The position numbers were made by a program, and so were the translations under genes. Positions 1 to 7,440 of a stretch of 18,567 bases of DNA are shown piece by piece. Every line of letters starts with the position of its first letter. The stretch's first letter is position 1. The notes beneath the pieces were generated by a model that saw nothing but the letters and a program-made list of their open reading frames with translations, was not told the DNA's origin and did not search any database. Source of the DNA: JAWLHJ01 sp040904945 (lineage in GTDB: Bacteria; Gemmatimonadota; Gemmatimonadetes; Longimicrobiales; Gaopeijiaceae); the NCBI GenBank assembly GCA_040904945.1, contig JBBDSM010000158.1, forward strand, positions 1 through 18,567, written 5' to 3'.

Positions 1-3
1 CGG

Positions 4-86
4 CACAGCCCCACCTCCGTCGTTGGCACTCCTAGGCGTAGCGCGTTGCTATGCCTTCGTCGTACCGCCTAGGATCTGGGGCTGTG
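4..86. repeat. Nested inverted repeat in non-coding DNA at the left edge
   Basis: Two pairs of perfect arms are visible. The outer arms are CACAGCCCCA at 4-13 and its reverse complement at 77-86. The inner arms are TCCTAGGCG at 30-38 and its reverse complement at 66-74. The spacing between outer and inner arms is uneven (16 nt on the left, 2 nt on the right), and the centre can form a small TAGC/GCTA stem at 39-51. The element lies downstream of the DUF2177 gene on the minus strand. It could be a REP-like element, a structured transcript end or a mobile-element end. No function is assigned. Confidence 0.6.
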
Positions 87-99
87 GCGCTCCCGGGGC

Positions 100-118
100 A
101 CCCGTGCATAGCACGGGT
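100..118 (-). terminator. Perfect hairpin downstream of the DUF2177 gene; possible terminator
   Basis: ACCCGTGC at 100-107 and GCACGGGT at 111-118 form a perfect 8-bp stem with an ATA loop, 19 bases past the stop of the minus-strand gene. No T tract follows in either direction, so this is not a canonical intrinsic terminator. Strong GC hairpins without a U tract can still mark transcript ends in high-GC bacteria. Terminator function is inferred from position only. Confidence 0.4.
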
Positions 119-136
119 CCGGCCCACCCCACTTCT

Positions 137-541
137 TCAACACCCTTCTAGCCAACGCCCGAACCCGAATCCCGCGGCAGCGACCGTGGCGGTCAGCACC
201 GTACCCCAGGCGAGGTCCACGGCGACCACGATCCCGGGGAAGTCCCGGAAGAGCGCCATGGCGGTCAGATCGAAGGTCGCGTAGGCGAAGAACCCGAGGA
301 ACGCGCCGAGGGCGACGGCGCGACCGAGCGAACCCGCTTCCAGCCCAGGCTGCACGGCGAAGACCAGGATGCCCACGATATAGATCGTGTAGAACACCAG
401 GGCCGGAAGCCATAGCACGTCGGTACGGAGCAGATGGCCCAGATGCTTCTGGTAGAAGCCCGACGCGACGACACCCAGCCAGACCAGGTCGATGGCGAAG
501 AAGACGGCGGCCGTGAGGCCGAACAGCTTGATCCAGGTCAT
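137..541 (-). CDS. DUF2177-type integral membrane protein
   Basis: This 134-residue protein is almost wholly hydrophobic, with about four membrane helices (roughly residues 7-27, 44-64, 71-91 and 105-127). The opening 'MTWIKLFGLTAAVFFAIDLV', the charged 'FYQKHLGHLL' segment and the 'YATFDLTAMALFRDFP' stretch match what I remember of the DUF2177 family, whose biochemical role is unknown. It should sit in the inner membrane. The gene is divergent from the photolyase across 156 bp, so the two may share a control region. DUF2177 genes are, from memory, sometimes seen near light-stress genes, which would fit this pairing but does not prove it. The start follows from family length. The family call is from recognition, not a search. 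Confidence 0.8.
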   Translation of the reverse strand: MTWIKLFGLTAAVFFAIDLVWLGVVASGFYQKHLGHLLRTDVLWLPALVFYTIYIVGILVFAVQPGLEAGSLGRAVALGAFLGFFAYATFDLTAMALFRDFPGIVVAVDLAWGTVLTATVAAAGFGFGRWLEGC

Positions 542-697
542 GCGAATCCTCGGAAGGTGCCGGGACCCCGGCGGCGGGCGCCGAGACGCTCGCGAACCTT
601 ACCCGTGGGACGGCCGCGGGTGCCTATGGCTACTCGGGCGGGACTCCGTGTAGAACGAGTCGACCCTCAACCAGCAGTCAGGAACTGCGGGAACCTC
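542..697. promoter_or_regulatory. Divergent intergenic region between DUF2177 and photolyase genes
   Basis: These 156 bp separate two genes transcribed away from each other, so promoters for both must lie here or in the neighbouring 5' ends. I cannot point to convincing -35/-10 boxes or an operator. A weak purine stretch (GCGGGAA, 686-692) sits 5 bases before the photolyase ATG and could act as a ribosome binding site. Confidence 0.45.
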
Positions 698-2224
698 ATG
701 ACCGACCCACGAACGCCCAAGGAAGCCGGCCGCGGCCGGGACCTCCGTCTCCGTGTCCTCCGCGACGAGCCCGAGCGGCCAGGCGGCGACTACGTGGTCT
801 ATTGGATGACCGCGAGCCGGCGTCTCGAGTGGAACTTCGCGCTCGACCGCGCGCTGGCCCGTGCCCGGGCGTTGGAACGTCCGCTGATCATCCTCGAGGG
901 ATTGCGCGCGGGGTATCGATGGGCGTCGGACCGTCACCATGCGTTCGTGCTGGCCGGCATGGAGGAGCACGCCCGTCGGCTGGAGGCGAGCCCGGTGGCG
1001 TATCTGCCCTACGTCGAGCCCGAGCCCGGAGCCGGGCGCGGGCTTCTCGAGGCCCTGGCGGAGCGAGCGTGCCTGGTCGTCACGGACGACGCGCCCGTAT
1101 TCTTCCTTCCTCGAATGCTCGAGGCCGCTGCCGAGCAAATCGATGGGCGGCTCGAGGCGGTCGACTCGTGCGGGCTCCTTCCGCTCGCCGAGGTCGAGCA
1201 ACCCTACGTGTCGGCCTACCACTTTCGGCGCTTCCTGCAGAAGCGGCTCGGTGAGCATCTCACCCGGCTCCCGGATCCGGACCCGCTCGGGCTGGACGGC
1301 GTCTCACGTCCCCCGCTGCCGCCTGGCGCCGTCCCCGAGTCGATCTTGTCGCGTTGGGCGGCTGCCGACGAGGCGCTGCTGGCCCGGGAACCCTCTGCCC
1401 TGGCCGTTCTGCCCATCGATCACGAGGTGGCGCCATCCCCCATGAAAGGAGGTGCGGCCGAGGGACGCGCGCGGCTGGAGCGGTTTCTAGCGGACGGGCT
1501 GTCCAGGTACGGGGACGAGAGGAACCAGCCCGACGCGGACGCCGCGAGCGGGCTCTCGCCCTGGCTCCACTTCGGCCATCTGTCCACGCACGAGGTCTTC
1601 CACCGCGTGGCCGGTGAAGAGGGGTGGAGCCCGGCCCGACTGGGCGACGAGGCGAACGGGAAGCGGAGTGGATGGTGGGGCATGAGCGCCTCGGCCGAGG
1701 CATTTCTGGACGAGCTGGTCACCTGGCGTGAATTGGGCTACGGCTTCTGCCGGGTGGTCCCGGGCTACGAGCGGTACGAGACCCTTCCCGACTGGGCCCT
1801 GGAGACGCTGGCCGAGCATGCGGAGGACGAGCGTCCCTCGCTCTACACCCTGGACGAGTTCGACGCCGCAGCCACCCACGACGAGCTGTGGAATGCGGCC
1901 CAGCGCCAGCTCCGCGTCGAGGGTGTCATCCAGAATTATCTGCGGATGCTGTGGGGGAAGAAGATCCTGGAGTGGAGCGCGTCCCCGCGTGAGGCCCTGG
2001 ACATCATGGTCGAGCTCAACAACCGGTACGCGATCGACGGACGCGACCCGAACTCCTATTCCGGCATCATGTGGATCCTCGGTCGCTTCGACCGCGGATG
2101 GCCGGAGAGGCCAGTGTTCGGGAAGGTCCGCTCGATGAGCTCGGACGCCACCCGACGAAAGGTCTCCCTTGATCGCTACCTCGAGCGGTGGGGCGGGCAG
2201 CCCGGGCTCGATCTCGACGGCTGA
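698..2224 (+). CDS. Class II-like deoxyribodipyrimidine photolyase (cryptochrome/photolyase family)
   Basis: The 508-residue product is a predicted FAD flavoprotein for light-driven repair of cyclobutane pyrimidine dimers. The N-terminal alpha/beta domain begins with 'YWMTASRRLEWNFAL' (from residue 35), like the 'YWMQ..QR..DNWAL' signature of class II enzymes. The C-terminal FAD domain holds 'ATHDELWNAAQ' (to about 402), 'LRMLWGKKILEW' (415-426), 'LNNRYAIDGRDPN' (440-452) and 'RPVFGKVR'. The flavin-proximal Asn of the LN-x-RY motif is kept. The usual class II 'GKMHGF' is replaced by 'GVIQNY' just before LRMLW, so this is a divergent subgroup. ATG 698 is chosen because homology starts just after it. 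The reading frame stays open 264 bp upstream, but that stretch is unlike any photolyase and crosses the DUF2177 gene. The gene converges with the next one, with 10 bp between stops. Confidence 0.88.
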   Translation: MTDPRTPKEAGRGRDLRLRVLRDEPERPGGDYVVYWMTASRRLEWNFALDRALARARALERPLIILEGLRAGYRWASDRHHAFVLAGMEEHARRLEASPVAYLPYVEPEPGAGRGLLEALAERACLVVTDDAPVFFLPRMLEAAAEQIDGRLEAVDSCGLLPLAEVEQPYVSAYHFRRFLQKRLGEHLTRLPDPDPLGLDGVSRPPLPPGAVPESILSRWAAADEALLAREPSALAVLPIDHEVAPSPMKGGAAEGRARLERFLADGLSRYGDERNQPDADAASGLSPWLHFGHLSTHEVFHRVAGEEGWSPARLGDEANGKRSGWWGMSASAEAFLDELVTWRELGYGFCRVVPGYERYETLPDWALETLAEHAEDERPSLYTLDEFDAAATHDELWNAAQRQLRVEGVIQNYLRMLWGKKILEWSASPREALDIMVELNNRYAIDGRDPNSYSGIMWILGRFDRGWPERPVFGKVRSMSSDATRRKVSLDRYLERWGGQPGLDLDG

Positions 2225-2234
2225 GCCGTGTGCG

Positions 2235-3275
2235 TCACCAGGCCCGCGACACCCTGAGGCCTACGGTGAAGTCGGCCGCCGGGGTATCGGCCGGAAGATC
2301 CTCCTGCAACGACACTTCCCAACGCCAGGTCTGGCCGACCCGACCGAGGAGGCCGAGGGTCAAGTTGTACGAGTTCCCGTCGACCTCCCGGTGCTCGAAG
2401 CTCCTCATGACCGGCGAGCTGACGTGATACTGGATCCCGCCGGACAGCTCCGGGCCGAAAGTCCGTTCCACGCCGAGCATCCAGTGGTACGCCTCACGGC
2501 GGAAGACCTCGTCTTCGACCTTCGAGCGTGCGCGGATCGTGTTGCCGCCCACCATCGCGTGCGCGTGCCAGAGATCTCCGGAGAGACGTCCGAGGAGGGA
2601 GAACCCGGCCTCGGCCCGCTCCCGCACCCGTGGGTCGTTGGCCACGGGGAACCGTGTCGTAACCTCTGCGGTAAGCGCGCCCCCTTCGTCGCTCGAGCCG
2701 GCGAGACGGATCTTGCCGAAGAGCCGCACGTCGTCGAGGGCCAGGGTCCTTCTCGGCGCATCGAGGACGACCGATCCGTCCCCGTTCTGGAGCCGCTGAT
2801 CGTATTCGTCCTCAGGGAAGCGCTCCCGGTTGGCGTTTCCGGCGCCGAGACGCTCGTGCCACCAGCTCACGGTGCCGTCCAGCACGCCGGGGCCGGTGGT
2901 CTCGAAGGTCAGGCGTCCGCCGACCTCCAGGCCGTCGCGCACCCCCACCCTCACCTGGGTAGTGCTGATCAGCCGCTCCATGTCGACCATGAGAACGTGG
3001 CTGCGCGTGGAGTCCTGCTCGAAGATGTTCGCGTAGGCGAGCCAGACGCCCCAGCGCACCTCGCCGGCGTCGATGGGATCGGCGGAGGTTGTCGTCGCGT
3101 TCATCGATGTCCGGTGGAGCGGAGCGCCGTCCTCGGACGTCAACGGCCCGAGGGCTCGGCTCTGGGCCGAGATCGGGACGGCCGCCCAGGCGACGGCCGC
3201 AAGCAGTCCGATGACCTGTGTCGACCGGCGCTGGTGCAGCCGGGAGATGTCGCGTCGAGACGTGGAGATGCGCAT
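2235..3275 (-). CDS. DUF3187-type outer-membrane beta-barrel protein
   Basis: This 346-residue protein starts with a basic segment (RISTSRRDISRLHQRRS) and a hydrophobic core (VIGLLAAVAWAAVPISA), giving a likely Sec signal peptide cut near Ala37 before QS. The rest alternates polar and hydrophobic residues in short strands. It ends in 'FTVGLRVSRAW', an aromatic C-terminal residue typical of proteins assembled by the BAM machinery. The motifs 'GVWLAYANIFEQD', 'RVGVRDGLEVGGRL' and 'ADFTVGLRVSRAW' recall the DUF3187 family of uncharacterised outer-membrane proteins. It converges tail to tail with the photolyase, 10 bp apart, and diverges from the gene at 3399. Nothing suggests a substrate, and the context gives no clear partner. 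The family call is by recognition and is moderately sure. Confidence 0.7.
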   Translation of the reverse strand: MRISTSRRDISRLHQRRSTQVIGLLAAVAWAAVPISAQSRALGPLTSEDGAPLHRTSMNATTTSADPIDAGEVRWGVWLAYANIFEQDSTRSHVLMVDMERLISTTQVRVGVRDGLEVGGRLTFETTGPGVLDGTVSWWHERLGAGNANRERFPEDEYDQRLQNGDGSVVLDAPRRTLALDDVRLFGKIRLAGSSDEGGALTAEVTTRFPVANDPRVRERAEAGFSLLGRLSGDLWHAHAMVGGNTIRARSKVEDEVFRREAYHWMLGVERTFGPELSGGIQYHVSSPVMRSFEHREVDGNSYNLTLGLLGRVGQTWRWEVSLQEDLPADTPAADFTVGLRVSRAW

Positions 3276-3398
3276 GAGCGTGGGAGAACGGGCGAGCGCC
3301 CGGGGGCTCGCGGCCCTATCTTGTCGCGCGACGACCCCGGTCCCCGCGGACGGACGACTGGGTAGAAGAAGCAGCTTCGCGCCCGCCCGATCAAGCCT

Positions 3399-3731
3399 AT
3401 GGATCCCCTACTGTTCTCTGTCGCCGTGCTCCTGGTCGTGTCAGGAGCCGTAAAGGCCCGGTCGGCTTCGCGCCTCGGCCTCGGACCACCGATTCTGGCG
3501 CTTACGGAGCTGTTCGTGGCGTTGGTGCTCGCAGCCGTCGCCGTGTCGGGCGCGCTCGGGGGCGTGCTCGGCCCGTGGTTGGCCATGGCCGGTGTGGCCC
3601 TCGTGCTCGGCTCCTCGGTGCGCCATGCACTCGAGGTGCGGGACCAGCGCCGGCGTCGGGAGGCCTCCGAAGCCCGTCGGCTCGAAGCCTTTTTGAATAT
3701 GGCGCGCGCCCAGGAGTCGGATGAGCGCTGA
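3399..3731 (+). CDS. Small hypothetical membrane protein
   Basis: The 110-residue product has three likely membrane helices (about residues 3-19, 30-52 and 56-76), followed by a strongly basic then charged helical tail (RDQRRRREASEARRLEAF) that should face the cytoplasm. I do not recognise a family. The first helix (LLFSVAVLLVVSGAVKA) is vaguely like DoxX/MauE-type small membrane proteins, too weakly to assign. No good ribosome binding site precedes the ATG, so the message may be leaderless or the start may differ. The gene is divergent from the DUF3187 gene across 123 bp and is followed by another small membrane-associated protein 108 bp downstream. Confidence 0.55.
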   Translation: MDPLLFSVAVLLVVSGAVKARSASRLGLGPPILALTELFVALVLAAVAVSGALGGVLGPWLAMAGVALVLGSSVRHALEVRDQRRRREASEARRLEAFLNMARAQESDER

Positions 3732-3839
3732 GCGGCACGATCGGCGCGCCACGGATCCCGCTCCACGGCCAGGATCATCGCTCACGGGCACGGGTATGCT
3801 GCGACCGAACCCGCGTCACCAAGAGGAACACGCCATCCC

Positions 3840-4352
3840 ATGATGAGCCTCGACTCCCTGGGGAACATCGGTGAGTTCGTCGGCGCCATCGGCGTCGTCG
3901 TCTCGCTTGTCTATCTCGCCCGACAGATGCACCAGAACACGCTCTCCGTGAGGGCGGCGTCGTTCAACTCCATGATCCAGAACAGTATCCGGCTCCTGGA
4001 GCACTCCTTTCGCGATTCGGAGTTCGCCGCCTTCCTGGCCCGGGCGGAGGCCGATCCCGATAAGCTCACGCCCCACGAACGTCTGCGTTGGGACTCGTAC
4101 ATGACCGCCGTCTACCGGCACTTCGGCAATCTCGTGTACCAGTCGCGCGTCGGCGCCCTGGACGAGCAGATGTGGCAGGCGTATCAACAGGATCTGAAAC
4201 GGCATCTGCGAGCCGAATCGTGGGCTCGCTGGTACACGGAGCATCGCGACGTCTTCAGCCGCTCGCTGACCGAGCACGTGGAGAAAGTCCTCCGGGAGAT
4301 CGAGATCGAGAACGAACACCATCGCGAAAGCCACGCGACTTCCCCACATTAG
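3840..4352 (+). CDS. Hypothetical membrane-anchored helical protein
   Basis: This is a 170-residue protein with one N-terminal membrane helix (about residues 8-27, IGEFVGAIGVVVSLVYLARQ), then a predominantly helical, charged soluble domain rich in Arg, Glu, His and Trp. The 'GEFVGAIGVVVSLVYLARQ' opening occurs in many uncharacterised bacterial proteins. I recognise the type but know of no function. AGAGGA at 3822-3827 is a plausible but distant ribosome binding site (12 bases before the ATG). A second ATG directly follows, so the protein may begin at Met2. It lies about 100 bp upstream of the molybdoenzyme operon on the same strand and could be co-transcribed, but the gap holds a small GC hairpin. 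Confidence 0.6.
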   Translation: MMSLDSLGNIGEFVGAIGVVVSLVYLARQMHQNTLSVRAASFNSMIQNSIRLLEHSFRDSEFAAFLARAEADPDKLTPHERLRWDSYMTAVYRHFGNLVYQSRVGALDEQMWQAYQQDLKRHLRAESWARWYTEHRDVFSRSLTEHVEKVLREIEIENEHHRESHATSPH

Positions 4353-4383
4353 AGGGGATCAGCGTACGCATTCGCCGATGGTG

Positions 4384-4402
4384 TGCGGCCCTCGCGGCCG
4401 TA
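4384..4402 (+). other. Small GC-rich hairpin ahead of the molybdoenzyme operon
   Basis: TGCGGCC at 4384-4390 can pair with GGCCGTA at 4396-4402 (one G-U wobble) around a CTCGC loop. It lies in the 100-bp gap between the 3840 gene and the GYF-like gene. No T tract follows. It could be a weak terminator, a leader structure or chance in GC-rich DNA. Confidence 0.25.
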
Positions 4403-4452
4403 CCTGCCGGGACACATCCCACTTATCCAGCGATCTGTTAAGCGATGAGCGC

Positions 4453-5793
4453 ATGATGAGCGCACGGTTCCGGATTCGGACGCCACAGGGCCAGGAGTTG
4501 TCGTTCGCCTCGGAAGAGATGTTCGCCGACTTCGTCCGGTCGGGAGATCTCTCTGAAGGCGATCTGGTCTACGACGCTTCGACCGGCGAATGGTCGCCCG
4601 CGCTCACGCACACGTTGGTGCTGGGTCTGCAGTCGGGTCAGGAGGAGTCCGGCGCGGTCGGGTCCGAGGGGTCGAGCGAGTCGCAGGGAGATGCGGGCGC
4701 AGCCGACGCGGGCTCCGCCGACGGAGGGGACATCGGCTTCCAACTCGCCCCTGAGCAGAGCCCGGAAGAGGCGTCCGCCGCGTTCGTACGGGAGATGGAA
4801 GCCGAGCGGGCCGCCGAGTTCGAGCGGAAGCAGGATCTCCGGGGACTCCAGTCGAAAGAGAGCGGATCGGACCTGCTGAAGGACGTCCAGCGCACGCCGC
4901 CCGAGCCTCCCTCGCTCCCGTCCGATGCCGAAGACGCCGCCGCATCGCCACCCGAGCGTGAGCCGTCCGAGCGAGAGCCAGGCAAACGGAAGAAGCCTCC
5001 CCAGCGCAGTCGCCAGACACGCGATGCCGGCACGCGTCGGTCGGTGTCCGGTGCTTTCCTGGGGTGGACGCTGGCGATCGCGGTGGTCGGGATCGCTGCA
5101 CTCCTCGGACCCGACCTCGTCGGGCTCGCGATGGGCTCGGGGGGGGCGGCCGAGGACGAGACCGAGGTCACCGGTCCCGTGCTCCCGGATACCGAGGAGG
5201 CCCTTTCCGCGAGGGCCGACGCCCGTTTCCTCGGCGCCGTGCGCCCACGGATCGTGTCGCTCCCGCCGATCCCGTCCGAATGGCTCGGCGGACGCTACCT
5301 CGCCAACGCGTCGGAATACCCGCGCGTCGGGGAGGTGTGGACGGCGTACCTGGTCCGCATCCGTGAGGTGCGTGCGCGGGAAGCCGAACTCTACTCGGCA
5401 GCCTACCTGAGTGCCCTCGACGACGCTCGCGTGGCCGGAGCCAACCGCACGCTTCGCCTCGCCTCGGCCATGTCCCGCTTCGAGCGCGTGAGCGCCGAGC
5501 GGACCCAGCATTACCAGCGCGTCGAGGAGTTGGCGCTGGCCGCGACCGGACTGCACGATCTCCTGGTCGAGCGAGAGGACCTGATCACGTATGAGCCGGC
5601 CGTGGGCACCCGGGTCTCGGTCGATCCCGTCCTCCAGGCTGCGGGGTCGGACGCCGAGACCCAGGCCCTTCTCGAAGCCGCCCTCGACCGGGTGTTGGAC
5701 GCGCTGTCAGCCCGTGGAGGCGGACCCGTGGAGGCTGCGGCGCTGCCGGGGTGGGTGTTCGACGGCCTTCGCGACGTGGTGGCGCCCCAATGA
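4453..5793 (+). CDS. GYF/DUF4339-like single-pass membrane protein, first gene of the molybdoenzyme operon
   Basis: This 446-residue protein has three parts. Residues 1-60 (with 'FRIRTPQGQELSF', 'DLVYDASTGEWSPA') form a small beta-rich domain of the GYF_2/DUF4339 type, usually a protein-interaction module. Residues 60-195 are acidic, low-complexity and probably disordered, ending in a basic stretch (GKRKKPPQRSRQTRDAGTRR). One membrane helix follows (about 200-226). The last 220 residues, rich in helix and Ala/Glu/Arg, should lie outside the cytoplasm by the positive-inside rule. I recognise no domain there. The stop overlaps the next start as ATGA, which points to translational coupling with the FeS/NrfD subunit and a role with that complex. 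ATG 4453 or 4456 is preferred to ATG 4378 because the domain begins there. The ribosome binding site is weak. Confidence 0.72.
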   Translation: MMSARFRIRTPQGQELSFASEEMFADFVRSGDLSEGDLVYDASTGEWSPALTHTLVLGLQSGQEESGAVGSEGSSESQGDAGAADAGSADGGDIGFQLAPEQSPEEASAAFVREMEAERAAEFERKQDLRGLQSKESGSDLLKDVQRTPPEPPSLPSDAEDAAASPPEREPSEREPGKRKKPPQRSRQTRDAGTRRSVSGAFLGWTLAIAVVGIAALLGPDLVGLAMGSGGAAEDETEVTGPVLPDTEEALSARADARFLGAVRPRIVSLPPIPSEWLGGRYLANASEYPRVGEVWTAYLVRIREVRAREAELYSAAYLSALDDARVAGANRTLRLASAMSRFERVSAERTQHYQRVEELALAATGLHDLLVEREDLITYEPAVGTRVSVDPVLQAAGSDAETQALLEAALDRVLDALSARGGGPVEAAALPGWVFDGLRDVVAPQ

Positions 5794-7409
5794 CCGAGAT
5801 GGGCATGAAGACGACATCCGAGGGAATCGAGACCGGCGGTGCGGGCCGGTGGGCGAAGGTCATCGACCACACACGCTGCATCGGCTGCCATGCCTGCACG
5901 ACGGCGTGCAAGTCCGAGAACGAAGTCCCACTGTCCGTCACCCGGACCTACGTGAAGTACGTCGATGTGGGGCACTTCCCGCAGGCGCGCCGGTCGTTTC
6001 AGGTCACGCGCTGCAACCAGTGCGAGGACGCGCCCTGCGTGACCGCCTGCCCCACCGCGTCCATGCACAAGCGACCCGACGGAATCGTCGACTTCGACAA
6101 GTCGATCTGCATCGGTTGCAAGGCGTGCATCGCCGCCTGCCCGTACGACGCGATTTTCATCAATCCCGAAGACAAATCGGCCGAGAAGTGCAACTTCTGC
6201 GCGCACCGGCTCGACGTCGGCCTGGAGCCCGCGTGCGTCGTGGTCTGCCCGACCCAGGCCATTCTCGTCGGAGACATGGACGATCCGCTCTCCGAGGTCA
6301 GCCGGATCATCCACCGGGACGCCGTCGCCGTCCGCAGGCCGGAGAAGGAGACCCACCCCAAGCTGTTCTACAAGGGCGCCGATCAGGCGACGCTGGACCC
6401 GCTGGCCGCCCGGCGCCCGGACGGGGGCCTCTTCATGTGGAGCGAGCAGGGAGACGTGCCGCATCAGGTGCACGGGGGACATCCCGGGAATGGACGCCGG
6501 GCGTCCGGCCACGCTTCCGGCGCCAACAGCTCGGCCGCCGCGCTCCTCAGCTACGACGTCATCCACCGGGCTCCGTGGGACTGGCGGGTGAGTGCCTACA
6601 CCTTCACGAAGTCGATCGCGGCCGGCGCGTACCTCGCTCCGCTCCTGCTCGGAGCCCTCGGGCTGCTTCCGTTCACCTCGACGCTGTGGGGATGGACCGG
6701 TCCGCTGGTGGCCATGCTCGCGCTGCTCGCCACCGGCGGCCTGCTCGTGTGGGATCTCGAGCACCCCGAGCGCTTCTGGATGGTGCTCACGCGTCCGCAG
6801 TGGAAGAGTTGGCTCGCGCGCGGCGGCGTGATCATCACGGCGTACGGCGGGGTGCTGGCGGCGCATCTCGGGCTGACGGCCCTCGGCCGGGCCGATCTCA
6901 CGCCCGCCCTCGGGTGGATCGGAGGGCCTCTGGCGGCGATGTCCGCGCTGTACACGGCCTATCTGTTCGCCCAGGCGCGAGCGAGGGATCTGTGGCAGAG
7001 CCCCCTCCTCCCGGCGCACTTGCTGGTCCAGGCCATCGGGGCAGGCGCCGCCATGCTGCTCGTCGGGGTCGACGTGGCCGGACCCCCGGAATCGCTGGTC
7101 GTCGGTACGGGCGGCGTCGACGCGGGCGCCGCGATTCAGTGGCTCTTCCGCGGCGCCATCGGAGCGCACCTCCTCCTCGTCGTCGGCGAGGCCACCATGG
7201 GCCATCCGACCGCGCACGCCGCCCTGGCCGCGCGCAACATGATCTTCGGCGCCTGGGGCCACTTCTTCTGGCTGGCCTTGGCGTTCGGCGTGCTCGCCCT
7301 GCTGGTGGCCGGGGCGAGTGCACCCATTGCGGCGCTCGCGGGGCTCGTGAGCCTCGCGCTCTATGAACACGCTTTCGTGCAGGCCGGTCAGTCCGTGCCG
7401 CTGGCATGA
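5790..7409 (+). CDS. Fused four-cluster ferredoxin / NrfD (PsrC-like) membrane subunit of a molybdoenzyme complex
   Basis: This 539-residue protein joins two subunits that are usually separate. The N-terminal part is a DmsB/PsrB-type electron-transfer domain with sixteen cluster cysteines in four groups: C30/33/36/40, C75/78/83/87, C107/110/113/117 and C134/137/149/153, enough for four [4Fe-4S] clusters. After a Gly/Ser/His linker (about 225-260) comes an NrfD/PsrC-type domain from about residue 264 to the end, with roughly eight membrane helices and the 'WDLEHPERFW' motif. Electrons would pass between the molybdenum subunit and membrane quinone. There is no Tat signal, so the FeS domain should face the cytoplasm. 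The start at ATG 5790 overlaps the upstream stop and removes 13 spurious residues of the longer frame. The molybdenum subunit starts 28 bases downstream. Confidence 0.9.
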   Translation: MTEMGMKTTSEGIETGGAGRWAKVIDHTRCIGCHACTTACKSENEVPLSVTRTYVKYVDVGHFPQARRSFQVTRCNQCEDAPCVTACPTASMHKRPDGIVDFDKSICIGCKACIAACPYDAIFINPEDKSAEKCNFCAHRLDVGLEPACVVVCPTQAILVGDMDDPLSEVSRIIHRDAVAVRRPEKETHPKLFYKGADQATLDPLAARRPDGGLFMWSEQGDVPHQVHGGHPGNGRRASGHASGANSSAAALLSYDVIHRAPWDWRVSAYTFTKSIAAGAYLAPLLLGALGLLPFTSTLWGWTGPLVAMLALLATGGLLVWDLEHPERFWMVLTRPQWKSWLARGGVIITAYGGVLAAHLGLTALGRADLTPALGWIGGPLAAMSALYTAYLFAQARARDLWQSPLLPAHLLVQAIGAGAAMLLVGVDVAGPPESLVVGTGGVDAGAAIQWLFRGAIGAHLLLVVGEATMGHPTAHAALAARNMIFGAWGHFFWLALAFGVLALLVAGASAPIAALAGLVSLALYEHAFVQAGQSVPLA

Positions 7410-7425
7410 TGCACCCCCATCCAAT

Positions 7426-7440
7426 GAAGGTGCGGTTTTG
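7426..7440 (+). promoter_or_regulatory. Ribosome binding site fixing a TTG start for the molybdenum subunit
   Basis: GAAGG at 7426-7430 lies seven bases before TTG at 7438. No other in-frame start falls between the end of the FeS/NrfD gene and the conserved region. This supports a rare TTG start and so a lower initiation rate, unless coupled to the upstream gene. Confidence 0.6.

Noticed and set aside
4..118. Integron attC site
   Set aside because: I looked for the RYYYAAC and GTTRRRY core sites at the ends of the inverted repeats and found no matching pair.
2169..3365. 398-codon plus-strand frame
   Set aside because: Shadow of the DUF3187-type gene, which has a clear signal peptide and barrel-like pattern on the other strand.
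4378..4452. Upstream ATG extension of the GYF-like protein
   Set aside because: The extra 25 residues (with two Cys and no domain pattern) precede the conserved domain start and overlap a hairpin.
5511..7424. 637-codon minus-strand frame
   Set aside because: Antisense to the FeS/NrfD subunit, low-complexity composition, no family motif.
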